A stretch of DNA of 19,110 nt. Source: an uncultured Verrucomicrobiales bacterium (lineage in GTDB: Bacteria > Verrucomicrobiota > Verrucomicrobiia > Verrucomicrobiales > Akkermansiaceae). Location of the stretch: assembly GCA_937893015.1 (NCBI GenBank), contig CALBJX010000106.1, positions 1 through 19,110 of the forward strand, in the 5' to 3' direction. The translations under genes were made by a program, and so were the position numbers. The notes beneath the pieces are model-generated. The model worked only from the letters and a program-made list of their open reading frames with translations, did no database searches and was not told the DNA's origin. Each line of letters begins with the position of its first letter. The first letter of the stretch is position 1. This document shows, piece by piece, positions 1 through 5,662 of this stretch.

Positions 1-3
1 TTC

Positions 4-31
4 GTACATCGTACATCGTACTTCGTACATT
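4..31. repeat. Period-7 tandem array, GTACATC type
   Basis: Four consecutive 7-base units (GTACATC, GTACATC, GTACTTC, GTACATT) lie just beyond the stop codon of nagZ. Read on the minus strand the unit is GATGTAC, which fits the GA(A/T)(G/T)Tnn core shared with the other arrays in this window. The array may continue to the left of the window. Confidence 0.85.
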
Positions 32-37
32 CAGTTC

Positions 38-77
38 GACAAATCCCTCTTTGTCCGGCAGACATCAATACGTCTGC
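38..77 (-). terminator. Two small hairpins at the nagZ 3' end
   Basis: A 6-bp hairpin (58-63 with 72-77) spans the nagZ stop codon. A second perfect 6-bp hairpin, GACAAA/TTTGTC (38-43 with 50-55), follows downstream. Neither has a proper U-tract, so intrinsic termination is only a possibility; they may instead protect the mRNA end. Confidence 0.3.
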
Positions 78-1129
78 ACAGCGGAGGCGGGCAGTGCGGC
101 CTCGGGTTCGGGGACGCGGTTGCAGAACTCTGCCGTGTTTTTCAGGTAATCGTTCCACTCGAGGAAGGACATGGGGCGTTCCGTGTGGCAGTAGAAGCGG
201 AATTGGGTGATGCGTTCCTCGGCCTCTCGCAGGATGCCCTGCGGCACCTCGCGGGCGATGGCAGCGGCAATGCCTTCCAGATGCTCGCAGACATCGTGGC
301 AGACGAGGGGGAGGTCGCAGCCGGCCTTCAGTGCCAGCGGAACGGATTGCTCCGGCGTGTAGCGCTTGGCGATGGCACCCATGCAGAGGTCATCCGTGAA
401 GACGATGCCTTCATAGCCCAGTTGGCGACGCAGAAAGTCGCGGATGAGCGCGGGTGAGAGGGAGGTCGGCAGCTCTGCATCTATCTCGGGGATGAGGAGG
501 TGCGCAATCATCACGGAGGGAAGCTCGGGGGCCAGCGCATTGAAGGGGATGGCGGCACCTGTCAGAAAATCGTCCGTGGTGCCGTGCAGCACGGGGAGGT
601 CGAGATGCGGGTCGCTTTCGGCTTCGCCCATGCCGGGGAAATGCTTGCCGCAGGTGGCGATATCGCGCTGCCGCATCTGCCTGTTCCAGACGCCGGCGTT
701 GGAGATGACTTGTTCGGCGTCGCGCCCCCAGCAGCGGCCGGGCAAGGCGTTGGCGTAGCGGCTCGCCATATCCAGCACGGGGCCGAAGACAGTATTCACG
801 CCCAGCGTGTGCAGCCCCGCAGCGTTGTAGAGGGCCGCTTGGCGGATGAGGTGTTGGTCCCCCTTCCCCGCCAGTGCGGCGGCGGAGGGCAGATGCACGC
901 CGATATCCGCCGTGCGCACGACGCGGCCACCCTCCTGGTCAATGGCGATGATGGGTTCGTCTTCCCCGCGCGTCAGGCGGCGCAGTTCGTCCGTCAGCTC
1001 GCGGCAGAGCTCGTAGTCCGTGATATTGCGGGTGAACAGGATGTAGCCCGCGGGTTGCAGCCGCGTGAAGAGCTGCCGCTCGCGCTCCGTGAGCACGGGA
1101 CCGGAGATGCCGGCGATGAGAGGAAGCAT
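65..1129 (-). CDS. nagZ: Beta-N-acetylhexosaminidase NagZ-like (glycoside hydrolase family 3)
   Basis: Members of this family remove N-acetylglucosamine from anhydro-muropeptides during cytoplasmic cell-wall recycling. The 354 residues are a single GH3 barrel of the compact NagZ type. IDQEGGRVVR lies at about 63-72, the KHFPGMGEAESDPHLDLP segment at 162-179 carries the putative acid/base His175, and FTDDLCM at 244-250 supplies the nucleophile Asp246. There is no signal peptide, consistent with a cytoplasmic recycling enzyme. The ATG has no Shine-Dalgarno sequence upstream, only a heptamer array. The gene is bracketed by two such arrays in opposite orientation. A cytosolic GH3 with another aryl-hexosaminide specificity cannot be excluded. 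Confidence 0.9.
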   Translation of the reverse strand: MLPLIAGISGPVLTERERQLFTRLQPAGYILFTRNITDYELCRELTDELRRLTRGEDEPIIAIDQEGGRVVRTADIGVHLPSAAALAGKGDQHLIRQAALYNAAGLHTLGVNTVFGPVLDMASRYANALPGRCWGRDAEQVISNAGVWNRQMRQRDIATCGKHFPGMGEAESDPHLDLPVLHGTTDDFLTGAAIPFNALAPELPSVMIAHLLIPEIDAELPTSLSPALIRDFLRRQLGYEGIVFTDDLCMGAIAKRYTPEQSVPLALKAGCDLPLVCHDVCEHLEGIAAAIAREVPQGILREAEERITQFRFYCHTERPMSFLEWNDYLKNTAEFCNRVPEPEAALPASAVQTY

Positions 1130-1133
1130 GGGG

Positions 1134-1168
1134 AATGTACGATTTACGATGTACGAAGTACGATTTGA
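1134..1168. repeat. Period-7 tandem array, GATGTAC type, upstream of nagZ
   Basis: Five 7-base units (AATGTAC, GATTTAC, GATGTAC, GAAGTAC, GATTTGA) run on the plus strand. They are in the opposite orientation to the array at 4-31, so nagZ lies between inverted copies. The array starts 4 bases before the nagZ ATG and occupies its whole presumed leader. Confidence 0.85.
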
Positions 1169-1202
1169 AAAGTGAGGCTCGCTGTCGCTCGCGGGGAGGG
1201 AG

Positions 1203-1236
1203 ACAATCCGCCTGACGTTGCCGTCAGGCGGATTGT
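1203..1236 (-). terminator. Perfect 15-bp hairpin 3' of pyrE
   Basis: The arms 1203-1217 and 1222-1236 are perfectly complementary, with a 4-base loop that reads GCAA (a GNRA tetraloop) on the minus strand, the sense of pyrE. It begins 28 bases past the pyrE stop. No U-run follows on either strand, so it is an atypical terminator, an mRNA-stabilising stem or part of a repeat element. A structurally similar hairpin lies at 16173-16203. Confidence 0.6.
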
Positions 1237-1263
1237 GGGAAGAGGGAGCGACGCGGTTTTCCC

Positions 1264-1830
1264 TTACTTATCGCCGAAGATGCTCTTGCGGGTGAAGAGG
1301 GGGAAGACGGGAACGCCGCGGCCTTCGATGGCTTCGCGACCGCCTTCTTCGCGGTCGACGAGGACGAGGGCAGCGACGACCTTACCGCCTTCGGCTTCGA
1401 TGGCATCGATCGCCTTGATGGTGGAGCCGCCCGTGGTGATGACGTCATCCACCACGATAATGCTCTGGCCGGAGGTAAAATTGCCCTCGATGCGCTTGCC
1501 GCGGCCGTGGTCCTTGGCTTCCTTGCGAACAGTGAAGACGTTGAGGGGCTTGTCGGAGGAGGCACTGTACATGCCGATGGCCAGCGAGATGGGGTCGGCA
1601 CCCATGGTCATGCCGCCGATGGCGGTCGCCTCGGGGAACTTGGGCAGGATTTCATCCTGCACGAGCTGCCAACCGACTTCGCCGATGAGGTTCGCGCCCT
1701 TCGCGTCCAGCGTGGTGACGCGGCAGTCGCAGTAGAGGTCGCTTTCCTTGCCGGAAGCGAGGATGAAGTGCCCCGTCTTGATGGATTTGGCGAGGAGAAT
1801 TTGCAGCAGTTCATTCTTGGCGTTACTCAT
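1264..1830 (-). CDS. pyrE: Orotate phosphoribosyltransferase
   Basis: This enzyme converts orotate and PRPP to orotidine 5'-phosphate in de novo pyrimidine synthesis. The 188-residue length and type-I phosphoribosyltransferase fold fit. The PRPP-binding loop IIVVDDVITTGGST is at about 124-137, and the VRKEAKDHGRGKRIEG segment at about 101-116 matches the catalytic flexible-loop region with its conserved Lys and His. The start ATG follows a good promoter by only 9 bases, so the mRNA would have a leader of a few bases and no Shine-Dalgarno sequence. It appears to be transcribed alone: a tRNA terminator lies upstream and a strong hairpin downstream. Confidence 0.95.
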   Translation of the reverse strand: MSNAKNELLQILLAKSIKTGHFILASGKESDLYCDCRVTTLDAKGANLIGEVGWQLVQDEILPKFPEATAIGGMTMGADPISLAIGMYSASSDKPLNVFTVRKEAKDHGRGKRIEGNFTSGQSIIVVDDVITTGGSTIKAIDAIEAEGGKVVAALVLVDREEGGREAIEGRGVPVFPLFTRKSIFGDK

Positions 1831-1839
1831 AACGCCGCT

Positions 1840-1868
1840 ATTCTACCCCCGTCAGCAACAGAAATCAA
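1840..1868 (-). promoter_or_regulatory. pyrE promoter
   Basis: On the minus strand a -35 box TTGATT (1863-1868) and a -10 box TAGAAT (1840-1845) are separated by exactly 17 bases. Only 9 bases separate the -10 from the pyrE ATG, which predicts a leader of about 3 nt. The promoter call is inferred from consensus match and position. Confidence 0.65.
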
Positions 1869-1911
1869 CGCAAAAGAACGCCCGACGACAAAGACAAGGC
1901 TGCCGACGGGC

Positions 1912-1933
1912 AAAAAGCGGGCAGTGCGCCCAC
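1912..1933 (-). terminator. Intrinsic terminator of tRNA-Leu
   Basis: On the minus strand a 6-bp stem (1928-1933 with 1917-1922, including one G-U pair) with a 5-base loop is followed directly by five U residues (1912-1916). It begins 9 bases after the tRNA 3' end. Confidence 0.65.
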
Positions 1934-1941
1934 GCAGCGGA

Positions 1942-2024
1942 TACTACAGACGGGACTCGAACCCGTACAGCCCGAAAGCCGGGAGATTTTAAGTCTCCTG
2001 CGTCTACCATTCCGCCACTGTAGC
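1942..2024 (-). tRNA. tRNA-Leu, anticodon UAA
   Basis: A complete class-II cloverleaf of 83 bases can be folded by eye. It has a 7-bp acceptor stem (with a terminal G-U), an anticodon arm GGAGA-CTTAAAA-TCTCC placing UAA at positions 34-36, an extended variable arm with its own 4-bp stem, a T arm with the TTCGAGT loop, and discriminator A73, as expected for leucine. The CCA end is not encoded. It reads the UUA codon, which should be rare in this GC-rich genome. Confidence 0.95.
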
Positions 2025-2177
2025 TCGTTGCGTGCGCTCATTCAAGCACAGTTTGCCCCCGGAGGCAAGGAAAAAGCATGTCTCCGGGATTCTTCCATGT
2101 ATGCGCGATACACGCTGAACGATAGGGGGGCATATTTCGGTGTCCGCATACCGAGAAGGAGCGAGCGTGGCGCGGTC

Positions 2178-2666
2178 TTAACGTAGGCGGCGGGAGAGGA
2201 ATACATATTCCCCGAGGAGGAAGAGGGGGTAGAGGAGGAGCAGCGAGACCATGAGGGCAAGGGACAGCCCCGAGGCAACGATGCACTCCTCTAAGGTCAC
2301 ACCATGTATCATGCTCAGCGGAGACAGGAAGAGCAAGGGGAGACTGATGCACAGCAGCAAGCTGCCGCTGCGGGAGTGACAAAAGGATGCTGCCAAACCG
2401 ACGATTGAAGAAGGCGCAGCAAACAAGAAAAGGGCGAACAGCAGATTCAAGACCTCCGTCGGATTCCCGGGTATGAGGTCCATGCCCGCCACGGAGAGTC
2501 TCAGAACTCCGAGAAGGCATGTACATACGGCCGTGGCAAGGGCTACCCGACGAACCTCGCGGCAGCGCGGCTCCACACAGGCGGGGAGAGCTCGGGAGTC
2601 TCCGACGGCGAGCGTGGGAGAGCTCACATCAAAGGGCGTGTCAGGGAGATGCGGTTTCTTGCTCAC
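2178..2666 (-). CDS. Hypothetical four-helix membrane protein
   Basis: I do not recognise this 162-residue protein. A hydrophilic N-terminal stretch of about 40 residues is followed by four predicted membrane helices (roughly 41-62, 70-93, 105-122 and 128-154), rich in Leu and Ser with scattered Cys, ending in the basic tail SRRLR. The start is a GTG without a Shine-Dalgarno sequence. It lies 33 bases after the cysteine desulfurase stop, so it could be co-transcribed with that gene. The coherent spacing of hydrophobic segments argues for a real gene over the alternative frames here, which translate to low-complexity text. It is probably a lineage-specific gene. Confidence 0.5.
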   Translation of the reverse strand: MSKKPHLPDTPFDVSSPTLAVGDSRALPACVEPRCREVRRVALATAVCTCLLGVLRLSVAGMDLIPGNPTEVLNLLFALFLFAAPSSIVGLAASFCHSRSGSLLLCISLPLLFLSPLSMIHGVTLEECIVASGLSLALMVSLLLLYPLFLLGEYVFLSRRLR

Positions 2667-2699
2667 GTCGCGGATGAATCGTGATGTTGACCGCCGACT

Positions 2700-3818
2700 T
2701 CATCGGTACACCATCACGGGCCCGGTGACGGCGGATTGCACGGAGCGAATCTTCTTCACCACGCGGATGAAGAGCTCGGCGGCGGAGTCCACCTCTTCGG
2801 CGGTGGTGTAGCGGTTGAGGGAGAGACGCAGGGATTCGCGGATGGGCGCATCGGGCAGCCCCATGGCGCGGAGCACGTGGCTGGGCTCGGGTTCAGCGCT
2901 GGTGCAGGCGCTGCCCGTGGCGCAGAGGAAGCCCGCGGGCTCCAGCAGGAGAGAAAGGGATTCCGCCTTCATGCCGGGGATGCGCATGTTGAGCACATGC
3001 GGCAGACGCGGGGCGGTGCCGCCGTTGATGACGGTCTCAATGCCCGCAGCGGTGAGAGCGTCGAGGAAGCGTTGGCGCAGGTCGGCCAGTTTCGGGTATG
3101 TTTCGGCGGCGGCGAGGGCCAGCTCGGCAGCCTTGCCCATGCCGACGATGCCCGCGACATTCTCCGTGCCCGCGCGGCGGTAATCTTCCTGCGCACCGCC
3201 CGTGAGATAGGGCTTCCACTCCGTGCCCGTGCGGACATAGAGTGCGCCGACACCCTTGGGCCCATGGAACTTGTGCGCGGAGAGGGAGGCGAAATGGACA
3301 GGCACGTCATGCACCTTCACGGGGATTTTGCCCGCGGCCTGTACCACATCGACATGGACACGCGCACCCGCTTCCGCGGCGGCCTGTGCGAGTGAACGAA
3401 CGGGCTGGATGACACCTGTCTCGTGGTTCGCCCACGCGAAGCTCACGCCGTCATGCCCGGGCAGCAGCTCTTTCCATTCCGGCACATCGGCCACGCCGTT
3501 GGCGAGCACGGGGGCGATATCCCCGCGCGCGGTGCGAAGGGTGGCGGGGTGCTCGGTGGCAAGGCAGAGCGGGTGTTGAAACTGCGCGAGGGCGGTGTTC
3601 GTGGCTTCCGTGGCGCAGGAGGTGAAGAAGATTTCGGCGGGGGTGGCACCGATGAGCGCGGCGACCTGCTCGCGGGCGGTGTCGAGGGCGCGGCGCACGG
3701 CCTTGGCGGGGGAATAGGCAGCGGAGGGGTTGTAGAACTGCTCGCGCAGGTAGGGCAGCATGGCCTCCAACACAGCGGGGGCAAGCGGGGTCGTCGCGTT
3801 GTTGTCCCAGTACCACAT
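2700..3818 (-). CDS. Cysteine desulfurase (NifS/IscS family, class-V aminotransferase)
   Basis: This PLP enzyme takes sulfur from cysteine to give alanine and an enzyme persulfide, feeding Fe-S cluster assembly, tRNA thiolation or cofactor synthesis. The 372 residues begin with the family-typical YWDNNATTP. They contain His90 (TEHPA), which stacks on PLP, and Asp157 (HVDVVQAAGK). The PLP lysine is Lys183 in SAHKFHGPKG, and the catalytic Cys305 lies in GSACTSAEPEPSHVL, a class-I (IscS/NifS) active-site loop. No scaffold gene (iscU/nifU) is adjacent. The start ATG follows a heptamer array and has no Shine-Dalgarno sequence. coaD lies 27 bases upstream, so the two may share a transcript. Confidence 0.92.
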   Translation of the reverse strand: MWYWDNNATTPLAPAVLEAMLPYLREQFYNPSAAYSPAKAVRRALDTAREQVAALIGATPAEIFFTSCATEATNTALAQFQHPLCLATEHPATLRTARGDIAPVLANGVADVPEWKELLPGHDGVSFAWANHETGVIQPVRSLAQAAAEAGARVHVDVVQAAGKIPVKVHDVPVHFASLSAHKFHGPKGVGALYVRTGTEWKPYLTGGAQEDYRRAGTENVAGIVGMGKAAELALAAAETYPKLADLRQRFLDALTAAGIETVINGGTAPRLPHVLNMRIPGMKAESLSLLLEPAGFLCATGSACTSAEPEPSHVLRAMGLPDAPIRESLRLSLNRYTTAEEVDSAAELFIRVVKKIRSVQSAVTGPVMVYR

Positions 3819-3826
3819 AAAAACAA

Positions 3827-3847
3827 GTCCGAAGTCCGAAGTATTTT
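3827..3847. repeat. Short period-7 array, GAAGTCC type
   Basis: Two exact 7-base units (GTCCGAA twice, equivalently GAAGTCC) and a degenerate third lie in the 27-base gap between the coaD stop and the cysteine desulfurase start. The last bases overlap the coaD stop codon. The core GAAGT is the same as in the other arrays, but here the two variable bases are CC. Confidence 0.6.
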
Positions 3848-4334
3848 ATTTTCTGCCGTGCAACATCTCAGCGACGCAGGGGGGGACGCAGGCGTTCACC
3901 CAGCGTTCGCCGCCGGGCTGGCCCACAAAGCCGCGCACGAGGGAGGAGGAGACGGCCTCCAGCTCGCTCGGGGGCATGAGGAACACGCTTTGCAGGGCGG
4001 GCTCCATGCGGGCGTTCATCTGCGCCATGGCGCGTTCGTAGTCGAAGTCGGCGCCGTTGCGGATGCCGCGCAGCAGGTGGGTTGCCCCCTGCTCTTTCGC
4101 CCAATCCACAAGGAAGCCCGCCGTCAGGCACTCCACGCGCACATTCGGCAGCTCTGCAGCCAGCTCGCGCAGCAAGGACGCGCGTTCCTCCATCGTCAGG
4201 AAGCCGCGCTTCTCAGGGTTCACGGCGAGCACGACCAACAGCTCGTCAAAGAGCAACGCCCCACGCTGCATCATCCACAGATGTCCCAGCGTGGGAGGGT
4301 CAAAGCTTCCTGCATAGATACCAATGCGCTTCAT
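3846..4334 (-). CDS. coaD: Phosphopantetheine adenylyltransferase
   Basis: This enzyme transfers AMP from ATP to 4'-phosphopantetheine, the penultimate step of coenzyme A synthesis. The 162-residue length is standard. The nucleotidyltransferase motif is GSFDPPTLGH at about 9-18. LLRGIRNGADFDYE near 88-101 is the family substrate-binding segment, and the SSSLVR signature is near 128-133. The ATG sits directly against a GGAAGTT-type heptamer array and lacks a Shine-Dalgarno sequence. It lies downstream of ilvN (101-base gap), and no clear promoter of its own is seen. Confidence 0.95.
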   Translation of the reverse strand: MKRIGIYAGSFDPPTLGHLWMMQRGALLFDELLVVLAVNPEKRGFLTMEERASLLRELAAELPNVRVECLTAGFLVDWAKEQGATHLLRGIRNGADFDYERAMAQMNARMEPALQSVFLMPPSELEAVSSSLVRGFVGQPGGERWVNACVPPCVAEMLHGRK

Positions 4335-4335
4335 G

Positions 4336-4363
4336 GAAAGTTGGAAGTTGGAGGTTGGAAGTA
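4336..4363. repeat. Period-7 array, GAAGTTG type, abutting the coaD start
   Basis: Four 7-base units (GAAAGTT, GGAAGTT, GGAGGTT, GGAAGTA) start one base before the coaD ATG. Phased as GAAGTTG they fit the common GAAGTnn core, with TG as the variable pair. With the array at 4398-4432 they flank a GC hairpin. Confidence 0.75.
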
Positions 4364-4373
4364 TTGAAATTCC

Positions 4374-4390
4374 GCGCGGCTTTGCCGCGC
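4374..4390 (-). terminator. GC-rich hairpin between ilvN and coaD
   Basis: A perfect 7-bp stem, GCGCGGC/GCCGCGC, with a 3-base loop. On the minus strand, the direction of ilvN, it is followed by GGAATTTC, a weak U-tract. It could be a weak terminator or an mRNA 3'-end stem. It sits between two inverted heptamer arrays. Confidence 0.4.
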
Positions 4391-4397
4391 CTCTATT

Positions 4398-4432
4398 CTA
4401 CTTCGTACATCGTACCTCGTACATCGTACATT
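4398..4432. repeat. Period-7 array, GTACATC type, at the ilvN 3' end
   Basis: Five 7-base units (CTACTTC, GTACATC, GTACCTC, GTACATC, GTACATT) lie 3 bases beyond the ilvN stop codon. The unit is the same as at 4-31, and in the sense of ilvN it reads GATGTAC. Confidence 0.85.
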
Positions 4433-4435
4433 TCC

Positions 4436-4927
4436 TTACGCTTTGGGCTTGGTGACGGCGATTTTGCCGCTGCGGGTCACCATCTCGACGTTGTAGTCCT
4501 CCATGAGGTTGAGGAAGCGGGCGAGGCGGAACTCGCCGCCCGAGATTTCGATGGTGAGGGCTTCGCGGGTGGCATCCAGCACGCGGGCACCGAAGATGTT
4601 GCAGAGCTCGAGAATCTCCTGCTTCTTTTCGCCGAAGATGACGCGCATGAGCACAATTTCGCGGTAGATGGTGGGCTCGTTGCGGAAATCAATCACTTCC
4701 ACCACGTTGATGAGCTTGGAGAGCTGCTTAATCACCTGATCGAGCTTGGAACCTTCTTCCGCCACGTCGATGTTCATGCGGGAGAACGCGGGGTCCTCGC
4801 AGGGGGCGACGTTGAGGGAGTGGATGTTGTAGCCGCGACCCGAGAAGAGGCCGGCAACGCGGGAAAGCACGCCGAATTTGTTCTCGACAAGGACGGAAAT
4901 CGTGTGGTGCGGAATGGACTGGGACAT
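4436..4927 (-). CDS. ilvN: Acetolactate synthase regulatory (small) subunit
   Basis: This is the regulatory partner of the thiamine-diphosphate acetolactate synthase large subunit, conferring valine feedback control on branched-chain amino acid synthesis. The 163 residues carry an N-terminal ACT domain (TISVLVENKFGVLSRVAGLFSGRGYNI, about 9-35) and the C-terminal ALS_ss-type domain (about 80-160). The large subunit is not in the window. A strong promoter lies 20 bases upstream, and the leader lacks a Shine-Dalgarno sequence. ilvN is separated from the leuA-pth pair by a heptamer array, so the two leucine/valine loci are neighbours but not one operon. Confidence 0.95.
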   Translation of the reverse strand: MSQSIPHHTISVLVENKFGVLSRVAGLFSGRGYNIHSLNVAPCEDPAFSRMNIDVAEEGSKLDQVIKQLSKLINVVEVIDFRNEPTIYREIVLMRVIFGEKKQEILELCNIFGARVLDATREALTIEISGGEFRLARFLNLMEDYNVEMVTRSGKIAVTKPKA

Positions 4928-4947
4928 GGTGTGTAAGTAATGAGGTT

Positions 4948-4976
4948 AAAATAGATGATAGAAGTTATTCTGTCAA
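4948..4976 (-). promoter_or_regulatory. ilvN promoter
   Basis: On the minus strand a perfect -35 TTGACA (4971-4976), a 17-base spacer and a -10 TATTTT (4948-4953) precede ilvN. The predicted start leaves a leader of about 14 nt with no Shine-Dalgarno sequence and no room for an attenuator. Confidence 0.7.
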
Positions 4977-4986
4977 GCTCCCGTTG

Positions 4987-5014
4987 AATGTACAAAGTAC
5001 AATGTACAATGTAC
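4987..5014. repeat. Period-7 array, AATGTAC type, at the pth 3' end
   Basis: Four 7-base units (AATGTAC, AAAGTAC, AATGTAC, AATGTAC) end 3 bases from the pth stop codon. They are opposite in orientation to the array at 4398-4432, so ilvN, like nagZ, is bracketed by inverted arrays. Confidence 0.85.
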
Positions 5015-5017
5015 AAA

Positions 5018-5662
5018 TCAGGAAGGATTGCCGCTTGTTTCAGATTCTGAAGGTTCAGGAGATTCGACAGGTTCAGGCTTAGGTTTCTGTTTCTTTTCCT
5101 TTTTGGTGTTGAAGCGGTTGGCGGCCATGTCGAAACCCTCGTTTAAGGTGACGACGGCGGCTTCTTCGGCTTTGGCGAGGGCGTCTTCCAGCAGGGGGCG
5201 TTCATCGGGGGCGAACTTGCCGAGCACATGCCCGACCATGTTCTTTTGCCCCGGCACGCCGATGCCGACGCGGATGCGCGGGAATTTCTCGCCGCCGAGG
5301 TGGGCAATGATGCTCTTGATGCCGTTGTGCCCGCCCGCCGAGCCGCTGTTGCGCAGCTTCAACGTGCCGACGGGGAATGCAATGTCATCATAGATGACCA
5401 TCACCTGCTCGGGCTCCCACTTGAAGTAGCGCATGAGCGGGCCCACGCTTTCGCCCGACAAATTCATGAAGGTCTGCGGTTTCACCAACAGCACTCCCCT
5501 GCCCGCCGCAATCTCCGCCTTGCGGGCTTTATCGAGCTTCCACTCCGCGCCGAAACGCCGCGCCAAGCGGTCGAGCACCATAAACCCGACGTTGTGGCGC
5601 GTTTCCGCATAGTCGCGACCGGGATTACCGAGACCGACGATAATTTTGAGCGGAGCGGACAT
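5018..5662 (-). CDS. pth: Peptidyl-tRNA hydrolase
   Basis: This enzyme cleaves peptidyl-tRNA released from stalled ribosomes so that the tRNA can be reused. The 214 residues show the family core: GLGNPGRDYAETRHNVGF with substrate-contacting Asn13 and catalytic His23, KPQTFMNLSG at about 61-70, Asp92 in IYDDIAFPVG, and GSAGGHNGIKSI. The last 30 or so residues are a Lys/Pro/Glu/Ser-rich disordered tail beyond the normal end of about 185-190. The start codon overlaps the leuA stop as TAATG, so pth is probably translated by reinitiation from leuA mRNA. Confidence 0.95.
   Translation of the reverse strand: MSAPLKIIVGLGNPGRDYAETRHNVGFMVLDRLARRFGAEWKLDKARKAEIAAGRGVLLVKPQTFMNLSGESVGPLMRYFKWEPEQVMVIYDDIAFPVGTLKLRNSGSAGGHNGIKSIIAHLGGEKFPRIRVGIGVPGQKNMVGHVLGKFAPDERPLLEDALAKAEEAAVVTLNEGFDMAANRFNTKKEKKQKPKPEPVESPEPSESETSGNPS

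Noticed and set aside
4..31. CRISPR array
   Set aside because: The units are only 7 bases and contiguous, without spacers, and no cas genes are present.
2053..2068. TTGCC/GGCAA hairpin as a terminator of the orphan membrane gene
   Set aside because: No U-tract follows, and the same bases could be part of the tRNA-Leu promoter; the evidence is too weak for either call.
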